A stretch of DNA of 64,000 nt from Sphingosinicella flava (GCF_016025255.1 NZ_CP065592.1:229122-293121); one strand, 5' to 3'; shown: positions 1 through 8,823, numbered from the stretch's first letter. Numbers and translations: made by a program. Notes: a model not told the origin generated them from the sequence alone.

Positions 1-415
1 GGGCCGGGCCGATACAGCCTTGACCCAGGCGGGAGCCGCCCAAAGCGCTGCCGCTGCCGCTCAAAGCACCGCGAATACCGCGCAGTCGACGGCCGTCGCC
101 GCACAGACCGCGGCCAGCACGGCGCAGACAACAGCGACGGCGGCTCAAACAGCGGCCACGGCGGCGCAGGGCACGGCTGACACGGCTTTGGGCCGGGCCG
201 ATACAGCCTTGACCCAGGCGGGAGCCGCCCAAAGCGCTGCCGCTGCCGCTCAAAGCACCGCGAATACCGCGCAGTCGACGGCCGTCGCCGCACAGACCGC
301 GGCCAGCACGGCCCAGACAACAGCGACGGCGGCTCAAACAGCGGCCACGGCGGCGCAAGGCACGGCTGACACGGCTTTGGGCCGGGCGGATACAGCCTTG
401 ACCCAAGCGGGGGCG
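1..415 (+). repeat. 189-bp tandem repeat coding for coiled-coil stalk
   Basis: The sequence beginning GGGCCGGGC at 1 starts again at 190 and a third, partial copy starts at 379, giving a period of 189 bp (63 codons, nine heptads). Copies 1 and 2 differ at only a few bases (for example near 123 and 170). The unit keeps the reading frame and the heptad register, so gain or loss of units would lengthen or shorten the adhesin stalk. The array may extend left of the window. Confidence 0.9.
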
Positions 416-1783
416 GCGCGAACGATTGCCGACAATGCGCAAACGACCGCGAATGCGGCAATCGATGAGGCGCGTGTCGCGCGCACGGCCGCTGAGGGTG
501 TGCAGGGTATTGCCCAAACCGCCCTCGCGCGCGCCGATGCCGCCAATCAAACGGCAGGCACTGCCTTGGATGAGGCGCGCAGCGCGCGAGCAACGGCTGA
601 CGGTATTCAAGGCATTGCCCAAACCGCGGTGACGCGCGCCGACGCCGCCAATCAAGCGGCAAATGATGCATTACAGACCGCGAGCAGTGCCGAAACCGAA
701 GCCTTGGCCGCGCGCGCCGAGGCGACAACCGCGCAAGCGCGGGCTGATGCGGCACACGCATTAGCGGAGCAAATCGGCACCAATATATATGCGACGCGTG
801 AAACTGCGGAGGCCGCGCGCGTCAATGCGCAAAATGCCCAATTGACCGCCAATGAAGCCTCTGCCCGCGCCACCGCGGCAGAACAAAACGCCGCGCTTGC
901 CCGGACGGTCGCGGACAGCGCATCGGCCAATGCAGCTGCCGCCCAGCAAACGGCCGATCGCGCAATCGCCAGAACCGCTTACATGTCGGTCAATGGCACC
1001 GGTGAAGGCCCAATCGCCACGGGTAGGAATTCCATCGCCATGGGCGGGCAAAGCGTTGCCAGCAGCGCGAATTCTATCGCCATCGGCCAAGGCGCGGTCG
1101 CGGAAAATGGCGCGGCGGTTTCCATCGGCTTTGGCAATCGCGCGTCCGGCGCGGGCGCTGTCGCGATCGGCGATCCCAACATCGCGACAGGGCGCGGCGC
1201 GGTCGCACTTGGCGCGGACAACACCGCGACCGGGAATGGCGCGATCGCGATCGGCGCGGACAGCTTCGCCAACGGCAATTCGGCGATCGCCCTTGGCCTT
1301 GGCGCGCGCGCCAATGGAGTGGGCAGCATCGCCATCGGTGAAGGCGCGGCGGCGAGCAGGCCAGGCCAAATCGTGCTTGGCGGCATAAACGCGACCTACA
1401 CGCTGCCAGGCTTGGGCTCGGCGGCCAGCCGGGCCGCCCAGTCGGGTCCGATCGGCTATGTCACGGCGGATGCAAACGGCAATTTGTCGGTCAGTGCGCT
1501 CGGCCCGAACCTGGACGCGGTGTATGATCAGCTTTGGGTTGATCGCAGGGATGCGCGAGTCGGAATCGCGACCGCCATTGCCATCGGCACCGCGCCGATG
1601 CCGTCGGCGGAAGGGCGCACCTCCTATGTCCTGAACGGCGCGATGTTCCGGGGGGAGCAGGCGATCGGCGGCGCATTGGCCCACCGCCTGCCTTTCCGCG
1701 AGCCGATCGCGGTGACGGCCGGGTTCGCTTATGGCGGCCATCGCAACAACAGCGTGCGCGTGGGGATCGCCGGCGAATTCTGA
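2..1783 (+). CDS. Trimeric autotransporter adhesin (YadA-like), 5' end outside window
   Basis: The frame is open at the left edge, so only the C-terminal part (about 593 residues) is visible; the TTG at 20 is an internal codon. The visible part begins with an Ala/Gln/Thr-rich stalk in regular heptads of the form xxAxxAQ, with a 63-residue unit repeated almost exactly. It continues with less regular coiled coil, then YadA-head-type repeats (SIAIGQGAVAENG, AVAIGDPN, AIALG) and a C-terminal anchor of about 90 residues ending in Phe, as expected for a trimeric outer-membrane beta-barrel (type Vc secretion). Such proteins export and display themselves as surface adhesins; the ligand is unknown. 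The head repeats and anchor are almost the same as in the next gene, so the two are tandem paralogues. Confidence 0.9.
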   Translation, partial: GRADTALTQAGAAQSAAAAAQSTANTAQSTAVAAQTAASTAQTTATAAQTAATAAQGTADTALGRADTALTQAGAAQSAAAAAQSTANTAQSTAVAAQTAASTAQTTATAAQTAATAAQGTADTALGRADTALTQAGAARTIADNAQTTANAAIDEARVARTAAEGVQGIAQTALARADAANQTAGTALDEARSARATADGIQGIAQTAVTRADAANQAANDALQTASSAETEALAARAEATTAQARADAAHALAEQIGTNIYATRETAEAARVNAQNAQLTANEASARATAAEQNAALARTVADSASANAAAAQQTADRAIARTAYMSVNGTGEGPIATGRNSIAMGGQSVASSANSIAIGQGAVAENGAAVSIGFGNRASGAGAVAIGDPNIATGRGAVALGADNTATGNGAIAIGADSFANGNSAIALGLGARANGVGSIAIGEGAAASRPGQIVLGGINATYTLPGLGSAASRAAQSGPIGYVTADANGNLSVSALGPNLDAVYDQLWVDRRDARVGIATAIAIGTAPMPSAEGRTSYVLNGAMFRGEQAIGGALAHRLPFREPIAVTAGFAYGGHRNNSVRVGIAGEF

Positions 1784-1932
1784 CCTGATCCCAGCCCGGT
1801 AGTGCAGCCGCGGGGAGACGTTCGCGCGGGTTCAATCTTCCGATTGAGCCCGCTCCCCTGCCCTGATACGTGCCAGCGAAACCGCTTGAGGGCGGCTTCG
1901 GGGAAGCCGCGGCGGGGAAATCAGGGGGATTT

Positions 1933-4680
1933 ATGCCGGGTATTCATCGTCATTCTCGTCGCGCGTTCCTGCGCTCCGCCGCGCCCTTGGCTTTCGCCAG
2001 CGCCTTCGCGATTTGGCCTTCGGGCGCGCAGGCGCAGCTCGTTTGCGAAACGGGCTTGGGAACGGCGACGGGAACGGACGCCTTGGCTTGCGGCACGCGA
2101 AGCGTTGCGAACGGCGTCAACGCTGCTGCGGTCGGTTCGGGCACCATCGCTAGGGGCGAAAATGCGTCCTCCTTCGGTGCGGTTGCCGAGGCCAGAGGGC
2201 TGAATACGACAGCCTTGGGCGCATATAGCTATGCCGGCGCCGAAGCGGCGACAGCGTTCGGCGTGCTCAGCAACGCCTGGGGGCAATATAGCACGGCGGC
2301 CGGTTTCTTGAGCACCACCAACGGCAATTTTTCCGCGGCGTTCGGATCGGGGGCCAGCACCAACGACAATTACGGCCTTGCGCTTGGCTATACGGCCCAA
2401 AGCTCAGGATTATCCAGCATCGCCAGCGGTTCATACGCCCAAGCGTCCGGCGATTATACCACCAGCATCGGCGGCTGGATCGATTTGGACATCGACGGGA
2501 TGATCGACGGCAACGAACTGACCCTGGCTCAAGGGCTGGGGGCGACCGCGCTCGGCGCGAATGCGCGGTCCCTGTCGGGATCGACGGCCATCGGCTTTCA
2601 AAGCAGCGCAAGCTCTCTCGCCACCGCGCTGGGAAATGGCACCGTTGCCTTTGGAGGAAGCACGGCCATCGGCGATCGGACCCTGGCGACCGGTCAAGGA
2701 AGCACGGCGATCGGCTTTCGCAGCCAAGCGGAAGGGGCGGGCGGCATCGCCATCGGCGGCTGGGTCGACCTGAACCGCGATGGCGTTATTCAGGCGGCGG
2801 AAACCACGAGGGCCAGCGACGGAGACACCATCGCCATCGGGACCAGAGCCCAATCGACCGGATTGCAATCCCTGTCCCTTGGCTATGCCAGCCAGGCGTC
2901 TGGCACGGCGGCCGCAGCCTTCGGCAGTGCCAGCGCGGCGACAGGGTTTCAAAGCGCCGCCTTTGGCTACAGTGCGCAAGCCAGTGCCGCCGACGCGATC
3001 GCCATTGGCTCTTATTCGGTGGCGAGCCAGGCCAATACTGTGTCCTTCGGCAGGGTTGGCGCGGAACGGCGGGTTGTGAATATCGCCGCCGGCACCGTCG
3101 CGGCGGGCAGCACCGATGCGGTGAACGGCGATCAGCTCTACGTGACCGGCCAGGCCGCCGCCGCGGCGCAAGCGTCCGCCGCCGCCGCTCAGACGACGGC
3201 GGACACGGCGCGAACGGAAGCAGCAGGAGCCCAGCAGAGCGCAAATGCCGCGCAGGCGACGGCCGATACCGCCCGGCAGGAGGCCGCGGCGGCGGCGCAG
3301 GGCGCGAGCACGGCGCAGACGATGGCGAACACGGCGCGGCAGGAAGCCGCCGCCGCTCAGCAGGGCGCGAACACTGCCCAAGCCACGGCTGACACCGCTC
3401 GCCAGGAAGCGGCGGCAGCAGCCCAAGGTGCCAACGGGGCCCAGGCGACGGCGAATACGGCGCGTCAGGAAGCCGCCGCCGCCGTCCAAGGCGCCAGCGC
3501 GGCGCAGGCGACAGCGAACACCGCCATCGCCCGCGCCGATGCCGCCCAGACCACGGCGACGACCGCCCTCCAGACCGCCAACAACGCGGCGGCGGACGCG
3601 GCGACGGCACGGGCCGAAGCGAGCCAGGCGCAAGCCCGGGCCGATGCAGCCCATACCTTGGCGAGCCAAGTGGCGGCCAGCGGCACGGTGACACGCGAAG
3701 TCGCGGACATGGCCCTCGCGAACGCCGCGACGGCCCAAGCGGCGGCAGACGCGGCAGCTGCGGAGGCGGCCGCGGCCGAGCAGAATGCCACGATTGCCCG
3801 CTCCATCGCCGATAATGCGGCAAGCAATGCGACAGCGGCGCGGGCGACGGCGGACCGTGCGCTTGCGAAGACGGCCTATATGGAGGTCAAGGGCAACGGC
3901 GCGGGGCCGAATGCCAGCGGTGCCAACGCGATCGCAATGGGCGGGAACAGCGTGGCGAGCGGCGACAGCTCAGTGGCGATCGGCCAGGGCGCGGTCGCGG
4001 AGAATGGCGCGGCGGTGTCGATCGGCATGGGCAATCGCGCGTCAGGCGCGGGCGCGGTCGCGATCGGCGACCCCAATGTCGCGACCGGGCGCGGCGCGGT
4101 CGCGATCGGCGCGGACAACACCGCCACCGGCATTGGCGCCATCGCCCTTGGCGCGGACAGTGTCGCGAACGGCAATTCGGCGATTGCCCTCGGCAGCGGC
4201 GCGCGCGCGAACGGCGCGGGCAGCGTAGCCATCGGGGATGGCGCGCTGGCGAGCCGCCCTGGGCAGATCGTGCTGGGCGGCGGAAGCGCGACCTACACGC
4301 TGCCGGGCCTTGGATCGGCAGCAAGCCGGGCGGCACAGACGGGCGCGGTCGGCTACGTCACGGCAGATGCCAACGGCAATTTGGCGATCAGCGACATCGG
4401 GCCGGATCTTGGCCTCATCGACGACCGGATGGAACGTGACCGCCGCGATGCCCGCCAGGGTATCGCGACCGCGATCGCCATGGGCACGGCGCCGATGCCG
4501 TCGGCGGAAGGGCGCACCTCCTATGTGCTGAACGGCGCGGCGTTCAGGGGCGAGCAGGCCATAGGCGGCGCCCTGGCGCACCGTCTGCCGTTCCGCGAGC
4601 CGATCGCCGTAACCGCCGGTTTCGCTTATGGCGGCAATCGCAACAATTCGGTGCGCGTCGGAGTGGCCGGGGAATTTTGA
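1933..4680 (+). CDS. Trimeric autotransporter adhesin (YadA-like), complete
   Basis: About 915 residues from the ATG at 1933, which follows a GGGGGA ribosome site; an in-frame GTG at 1870 is possible but would bury the signal peptide. The N-terminus has an Arg-rich n-region, a hydrophobic stretch and AQA|Q cleavage; it contains SRRAFLR, close to the Tat consensus. Order: head of YadA-type repeats (residues about 35-390) interrupted by two EF-hand-like loops; a neck motif GSTDAVNGDQLY; an Ala-rich coiled-coil stalk with 21-residue repeats (about 407-645); a second short head; then a YadA membrane anchor ending in Phe. It probably forms a homotrimeric outer-membrane adhesin. Its last 270 residues nearly match the upstream paralogue. 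Ligand unknown. Confidence 0.92.
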   Translation: MPGIHRHSRRAFLRSAAPLAFASAFAIWPSGAQAQLVCETGLGTATGTDALACGTRSVANGVNAAAVGSGTIARGENASSFGAVAEARGLNTTALGAYSYAGAEAATAFGVLSNAWGQYSTAAGFLSTTNGNFSAAFGSGASTNDNYGLALGYTAQSSGLSSIASGSYAQASGDYTTSIGGWIDLDIDGMIDGNELTLAQGLGATALGANARSLSGSTAIGFQSSASSLATALGNGTVAFGGSTAIGDRTLATGQGSTAIGFRSQAEGAGGIAIGGWVDLNRDGVIQAAETTRASDGDTIAIGTRAQSTGLQSLSLGYASQASGTAAAAFGSASAATGFQSAAFGYSAQASAADAIAIGSYSVASQANTVSFGRVGAERRVVNIAAGTVAAGSTDAVNGDQLYVTGQAAAAAQASAAAAQTTADTARTEAAGAQQSANAAQATADTARQEAAAAAQGASTAQTMANTARQEAAAAQQGANTAQATADTARQEAAAAAQGANGAQATANTARQEAAAAVQGASAAQATANTAIARADAAQTTATTALQTANNAAADAATARAEASQAQARADAAHTLASQVAASGTVTREVADMALANAATAQAAADAAAAEAAAAEQNATIARSIADNAASNATAARATADRALAKTAYMEVKGNGAGPNASGANAIAMGGNSVASGDSSVAIGQGAVAENGAAVSIGMGNRASGAGAVAIGDPNVATGRGAVAIGADNTATGIGAIALGADSVANGNSAIALGSGARANGAGSVAIGDGALASRPGQIVLGGGSATYTLPGLGSAASRAAQTGAVGYVTADANGNLAISDIGPDLGLIDDRMERDRRDARQGIATAIAMGTAPMPSAEGRTSYVLNGAAFRGEQAIGGALAHRLPFREPIAVTAGFAYGGNRNNSVRVGVAGEF
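2482..2517 (+). other. EF-hand-like loop 1 in adhesin head
   Basis: Codes for DLDIDGMIDGNE, which fits the calcium-loop pattern DxDxDGxIxxxE at positions 1, 3, 5, 6, 8 and 12. It follows GGW and is inserted between YadA-head repeats at about residues 184-195. Calcium binding is inferred from the pattern only. Confidence 0.6.
2767..2802 (+). other. EF-hand-like loop 2 in adhesin head
   Basis: Codes for DLNRDGVIQAAE, fitting DxNxDGxIxxxE, again directly after a GGW tripeptide and between head repeats (about residues 279-290). The two insertions share layout (IGGW-[DV]DL...), which suggests duplication of a head repeat carrying a metal loop. Confidence 0.6.
3250..3501 (+). repeat. 63-bp repeats (four units) in adhesin stalk
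   Basis: Four consecutive 63-bp units start at 3250, 3313, 3376 and 3439, with a partial fifth from 3502. Each encodes 21 residues of the type AQATADTARQEAAAAAQG, that is three heptads, preserving coiled-coil register. The unit length is one third of the 63-residue unit in the upstream paralogue. Confidence 0.85.
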
Positions 4681-4690
4681 GAGGCGACCT

Positions 4691-5866
4691 TTAGTCCCCA
4701 AATCCCTTCGGCGCGGGCGATACGCTCGCTGTGCCGCTCGCGTTCACTTCCTGCACCGACAGCATGCGCTCCGCTGTGCCGTCGCGGGTGAAGCGGAATG
4801 CTCCGTCGACGCCGGTGAAGCCTTCGGTCGACAGGAGGTCGCGCGCGGGGAAGGGACGGCCGAGGCGCCAGTCGCTCGCGATGCGGACGGCGAGCAGCAC
4901 GGCGTCGTAGCCGAGGCTGCCGAGCCGGTAAGGCGTCTTGCCGTAACGGGCGCGGTAGCGGGTCGCGAATTGGGTGAAGAGCGTATCGGCAGGCGCCGCG
5001 AACCAGGCGCCGCGCAGGGCGGCCGTCTTGTAAAGGTCGCGGTCGGTGGACCAGAGTTCGGTGCCGAGGATACGGGCATTCTTCGAGGGCCCCGCCTTGA
5101 TCTGCGGCGCCGCGGCGACGGCGATGCGACCGCCGTCGGCGATCAGCACCGCGTCGTAATTGCCCTGGCCGTTGAGCGTTCGGATGGCGGCGCGAAGCGA
5201 GGCGGGGGTGCGGTTGAAATTCTGCATGGCGACAAGGCGGCCGCCCGATGCCTTTACGGCGTCGATCATCGCCTGGCCGGCACGCTGGCCGTAGACGCCG
5301 TCCGGCACGATGGCGGCGAAGCGCTGCACGCCCCGTTCGCGGGCGAAGGACACGACGCGGCGGACGGATTGGGTCGGCGTGAAGCCCATCACGTAGACGC
5401 CGTCTCCCGCGACGCCGGCATCATTGGAAAAGGAAATGACCGGAACGCCGACGGCTCGCGCGATCGGCGCCACGGCGCGCACATCTTCCGACAGTAAGGG
5501 ACCGAGGATCAGGCCATTGCCTTCCGCCAGCGCCTGATTGGCGGCAAGCGCCGCGCCCTTGCCGGTATCGTAGACAGTGATCCGGATGCGTTCCCCGCCC
5601 GTATCGAGCAAGGCGAGGTTGGCGGCGTTGGCAATCGAGGTGCCGACGCCCGCATTCTCGCCGGTCAGCGGCACCAGCACGGCGACGCGATTGCGGGTTT
5701 CTTCGGCCGGAAGGCGCGGGCCTTCCTCCGTTCTTGGCGGCGGCACCGGGCCGCGCGGTTCCTTCGGCACAACCTGGCAGGCGGCGAGCGCGAGGGTGAT
5801 CAAACCGGCGCCTGCGCCTTTCAGGAAAGAGCGGCGTGCTTGCGGATTGCGGGACTGGTCTGCCAT
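4691..5866 (-). CDS. LpoA/LppC-like penicillin-binding-protein activator lipoprotein
   Basis: 391 residues from the ATG at 5866; longer frames only add arginine-rich antisense residues. The N-terminus RRSFLKGAGAG...LALAAC has a twin-arginine motif followed by a lipobox, so it is probably a Tat-exported lipoprotein. The rest is a type I periplasmic-binding fold of the branched-chain amino acid receptor type (Peripla_BP_6), the C-terminal module of LpoA/YraM. In Escherichia coli LpoA activates PBP1a from the outer membrane. The divergent neighbour rsmI followed by yraN reproduces the E. coli yraL/yraM/yraN arrangement, which supports the call; the N-terminal TPR part of enterobacterial LpoA is absent, so the exact role is inferred. 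Confidence 0.85.
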   Translation of the reverse strand: MADQSRNPQARRSFLKGAGAGLITLALAACQVVPKEPRGPVPPPRTEEGPRLPAEETRNRVAVLVPLTGENAGVGTSIANAANLALLDTGGERIRITVYDTGKGAALAANQALAEGNGLILGPLLSEDVRAVAPIARAVGVPVISFSNDAGVAGDGVYVMGFTPTQSVRRVVSFARERGVQRFAAIVPDGVYGQRAGQAMIDAVKASGGRLVAMQNFNRTPASLRAAIRTLNGQGNYDAVLIADGGRIAVAAAPQIKAGPSKNARILGTELWSTDRDLYKTAALRGAWFAAPADTLFTQFATRYRARYGKTPYRLGSLGYDAVLLAVRIASDWRLGRPFPARDLLSTEGFTGVDGAFRFTRDGTAERMLSVQEVNASGTASVSPAPKGFGD

Positions 5867-5881
5867 GACGCACCTTATCTT

Positions 5882-6712
5882 ATGAACGCGAACCTTGCCC
5901 CAGGCCTTTATATCGTGGCGACTCCAATCGGCAATCTTTCCGATTTGAGCCCGCACGCCGCCGACGTGCTTTCGAAGGCCGACATGATCGCGGTCGAGGA
6001 CAGCCGGGTGACGGCGAAGCTGCTCGCCCATATCGGCGTGCGGAAATCGATGACGCCCTATCACGATCACAATGCCGACAAGGTGCGGCCGGACCTCATC
6101 GCCCGAATGGCGGGGGAGGCGGTGGCCCTAGTTTCGGATGCCGGAACGCCGCTCATCTCCGATCCCGGCTTCAAGCTGGTCCGCGACGCGCGGGCGGCGG
6201 GGCGGGCGGTGCATACGGTGGCGGGTCCGTGCGCGGCGATCGCGGCGCTGACGCTGGCGGGCCTTCCGACCGACCGGTTTCTGTTCATGGGCTTTCTTCC
6301 CGCCAAAGCGGGCGCCCGGGCCTCCGCCCTTGCCGAAATCGCGGCAGTTCGCGCGACGCTTGTCTTTTACGAAAGCGGGCCGCGCCTGCACGCCGCCCTT
6401 GCCGCGATGGCGGAGGGGCTGGGCGACCGCGAGGCCGCCGTGTCGCGAGAGATTTCGAAGAAGTTCGAGGAGACGGTGACCGGCACTTTGTCCGAGCTCG
6501 CCGCCCGCTACGCCGATGCGCCGCCGAAGGGGGAGATCGTGGTGGTGGTTGGTCCGCCTGGTGAACCGGAAGCAGCGAGCGAAGCCGATCTTGATGCGGC
6601 GCTAAAGGGTGCCTTGGAACGGCTATCCGTGTCGCGCGCAGCGGCGGAGGTGTCCAAGGCGCTCGGCCTCCCCAGACGGGACGTCTACGAACGGGCGCTC
6701 CAGCTCAAATGA
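5882..6712 (+). CDS. rsmI: 16S rRNA (cytidine-1402-2'-O)-methyltransferase RsmI
   Basis: 276 residues from the ATG at 5882, only 15 bp from the start of the divergent lipoprotein gene, so both are probably driven by overlapping promoters. The start LYIVATPIGNLSDLSPHAADVL is the family signature, followed by AVEDSR, SDAGTPLISDPG and the TPR methylase fold typical of YraL. With SAM it 2'-O-methylates C1402 in the decoding centre of 16S rRNA. The stop overlaps the next gene by ATGA. Confidence 0.95.
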   Translation: MNANLAPGLYIVATPIGNLSDLSPHAADVLSKADMIAVEDSRVTAKLLAHIGVRKSMTPYHDHNADKVRPDLIARMAGEAVALVSDAGTPLISDPGFKLVRDARAAGRAVHTVAGPCAAIAALTLAGLPTDRFLFMGFLPAKAGARASALAEIAAVRATLVFYESGPRLHAALAAMAEGLGDREAAVSREISKKFEETVTGTLSELAARYADAPPKGEIVVVVGPPGEPEAASEADLDAALKGALERLSVSRAAAEVSKALGLPRRDVYERALQLK

Positions 6713-7059
6713 ACCGGCGGGATGCGGAGAGGCAAGGGCGGCGGGCGGAAAGCCTCGCCGCGCTCTGGCTGCGTCTCAAGGGCTGGCGGGTGATCGCGCG
6801 GCGGGTGAAGACGCCGGTGGGGGAGATCGACCTTGTCGTCCGGCGCGGGCGGATGGTCGCTTTCGTCGAGGTGAAGGCGCGCAGAAGCGTGGATGGCGCC
6901 GGACTGGCCCTCGACCGGCACCGGCTGAAGCGGGTTGCGGCTGCAGCAGAAGCGGTGGCGCCCCGGTACGTGAAACCGGGCCAAGACATGCGGATCGACG
7001 CCCTGTTCGTCGTGCCAAGACGTCTGCCGCGCCACCTTCCGAACGTCTGGCATGGGTGA
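6709..7059 (+). CDS. YraN family endonuclease-fold protein (UPF0102)
   Basis: 116 residues; ATG overlaps the rsmI stop (ATGA), so it is translationally coupled. RRAESLAALWLRLKGWRVIARRVKTPVGEIDLV and FVEVKAR form the conserved Holliday-junction-resolvase-like/restriction-endonuclease-like core with E-x-D...E-x-K residues. Biological function of the family is not settled. The rsmI-yraN order is conserved in many proteobacteria. Confidence 0.9.
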   Translation: MNRRDAERQGRRAESLAALWLRLKGWRVIARRVKTPVGEIDLVVRRGRMVAFVEVKARRSVDGAGLALDRHRLKRVAAAAEAVAPRYVKPGQDMRIDALFVVPRRLPRHLPNVWHG

Positions 7060-7114
7060 CAAAGCGGCTCCCTATGCGTAGAGGCCGGCGACCGCTTGTT
7101 TAGGATTTGCCCGC

Positions 7115-8062
7115 ATGACCCTCCGCGTCGCCGTTCAGATGGACCCGCTGGAAAGCATCAATATCGCCGGGGATTCCACCTTCGCGATCATGCTGGATGC
7201 ACAGGCGCGGGGGCATAAGCTCTTCCACTATGAAGCGGGTGACCTCAGCTATCGGGACGGGCGGGTGACGGCGCCCGCGCGGCGGGTGACGGTGCAGAGG
7301 GTCGAGGGCGATCATTTCACGGCCGGAGAGGCGGAGACGCTTGATTTGGCCGAGGATGTCGATGTCGTCCTGATGCGGCAGGATCCGCCCTTCGACCTCG
7401 CCTATATCACGGCGACGCATCTGCTGGAGCGCATCCAGCATAAGACATTGGTGGTGAACGATCCCGCGTCCGTCCGGAACGCGCCGGAAAAGCTCTTCGT
7501 GCTCGATTATGCGCGCTTCATGCCGCCGACGCTCGTGACGCGGCGGCTGGAGGAGGCGCGCGCCTTTCATGCCGAGCATGGAGAGGTGGTCGTGAAGCCG
7601 CTTTACGGCAATGCGGGGTCGGCGGTCTTCCATGTCGGGCGGAACGACGCGAATCTCGCGGCGCTGACGGAGCTGTTCGGCCAGGTGTGGCGCGAGCCTT
7701 TCATGGTGCAGGCTTTCCTGCCCGACGTGTCGAGGGGCGACAAGCGCATCGTGCTGGTGGACGGCAAGCCGACCGGCGCGATCAACCGCCTGCCACGCGA
7801 GGGCGAAATCAGGTCGAACCTCGCGGCGGGGGGACGGGCGGAGGCGACCGACCTGACCCCACGTGAACAGGAAATTTGCGACGCGCTGGGCCCGGAACTC
7901 GCCCGGCGCGGGCTGCTCTTCGTCGGCATCGACGTGATCGCGGGCTATCTCACCGAGATCAACGTGACCTCGCCGACCGGCATCGTCGCCATCGACCGCT
8001 TCAACGGCACCGACACGCCCGCGCTCATCTGGGACGCGATCGAGGCAAGGGTAAAGGCATGA
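7115..8062 (+). CDS. gshB: Glutathione synthase
   Basis: 315 residues, the usual GshB length. ATP-grasp enzyme that joins gamma-glutamylcysteine and glycine. Visible family features are MDPLESINIAGDSTFA at the N-terminus, LMRQDPPFD, a glycine-rich ATP loop (KPLYGNAGSAVF), DKRIVLVDGKP and EINVTSPTG near the C-terminus. It is 55 bp after yraN and overlaps the following dedA by ATGA, so the four genes from rsmI are likely one transcript. Confidence 0.96.
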   Translation: MTLRVAVQMDPLESINIAGDSTFAIMLDAQARGHKLFHYEAGDLSYRDGRVTAPARRVTVQRVEGDHFTAGEAETLDLAEDVDVVLMRQDPPFDLAYITATHLLERIQHKTLVVNDPASVRNAPEKLFVLDYARFMPPTLVTRRLEEARAFHAEHGEVVVKPLYGNAGSAVFHVGRNDANLAALTELFGQVWREPFMVQAFLPDVSRGDKRIVLVDGKPTGAINRLPREGEIRSNLAAGGRAEATDLTPREQEICDALGPELARRGLLFVGIDVIAGYLTEINVTSPTGIVAIDRFNGTDTPALIWDAIEARVKA

Positions 8063-8682
8063 GCGAGTGGGTCATCCGCCTGATCGAGCAATCGGGCTAT
8101 CTCGGCGTCGGCTTCCTGATGTTCCTGGAAACCGTCTTTCCGCCCATTCCATCGGAGGTCATCATGCCGATCGCGGGGGTCGCGGCGGTGGACGGGCCGA
8201 TGACCTTAGGGGGCGTGATCGCGAGCGGGACGACCGGCGCGATGCTGGGCAATGTCTTCTGGTATCTCGTCGCCCGCGTGATCGGCGTGGAGCGATTTCG
8301 TCCCTTCATCGAGCGGCATGGCCGCTGGCTGACGCTCGACTGGTATGACGTGATCAAGGCCGAAAAATTGTTCGGCCGCTTCGGATCGATCATCGTCGGC
8401 ATCGGACGGTTGCTGCCCACTGTCCGCTCGGTCGTGTCGATCCCCGCCGGTCTCCTCCGCATGCGGCTGAAAACCTTCCTCTTCTGGTCAAGCGTCGGCA
8501 CTGCGGGCTGGAGTTCGGCATTAGCTATCGCGGGTTACGTGCTTGGCCGCCAATTCGGCGAGATCGAAACGATATTGGGCCCGCTATCGATAGCGGTCAT
8601 GGGCAGCATCGTCCTTGCTTATATCTGGCGCCAGCTGACCTGGCGGAAGCGTCATCCGGCCGATGAAGAGGCGCAAGACTGA
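8059..8682 (+). CDS. DedA family membrane protein
   Basis: 207 residues from the ATG that overlaps the gshB stop. It shows the DedA/SNARE-associated signature: FLETVFPPIPSEVIMPIAG, G...GNVFWYLVAR and GRLLPTVRSVVSIPAG, with several membrane spans. DedA proteins are undecaprenyl-phosphate or phospholipid flippases or proton-linked transporters; the substrate cannot be told from sequence. Confidence 0.92.
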   Translation: MSEWVIRLIEQSGYLGVGFLMFLETVFPPIPSEVIMPIAGVAAVDGPMTLGGVIASGTTGAMLGNVFWYLVARVIGVERFRPFIERHGRWLTLDWYDVIKAEKLFGRFGSIIVGIGRLLPTVRSVVSIPAGLLRMRLKTFLFWSSVGTAGWSSALAIAGYVLGRQFGEIETILGPLSIAVMGSIVLAYIWRQLTWRKRHPADEEAQD

Positions 8683-8823
8683 CTCCATTCCGGACCTTCC
8701 CGACATGAAGCGATGACGGAAGGCGTCCGATCGGCGATCTAAGCCATTCTATCCATAGTGGATATTTAAGAAGTTGTTCATGCCGCCCTGGCTTCCTCGC
8801 TTACACAAGCAGGAGGAGGATGC

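Noticed and set aside
1-378. CRISPR array
   Set aside because: Repeats are long, contiguous, without spacers and are coding.
1870-1932. GTG at 1870 as the start of the second adhesin
   Set aside because: It would put 21 residues before a good signal peptide; ATG 1933 has a ribosome site.
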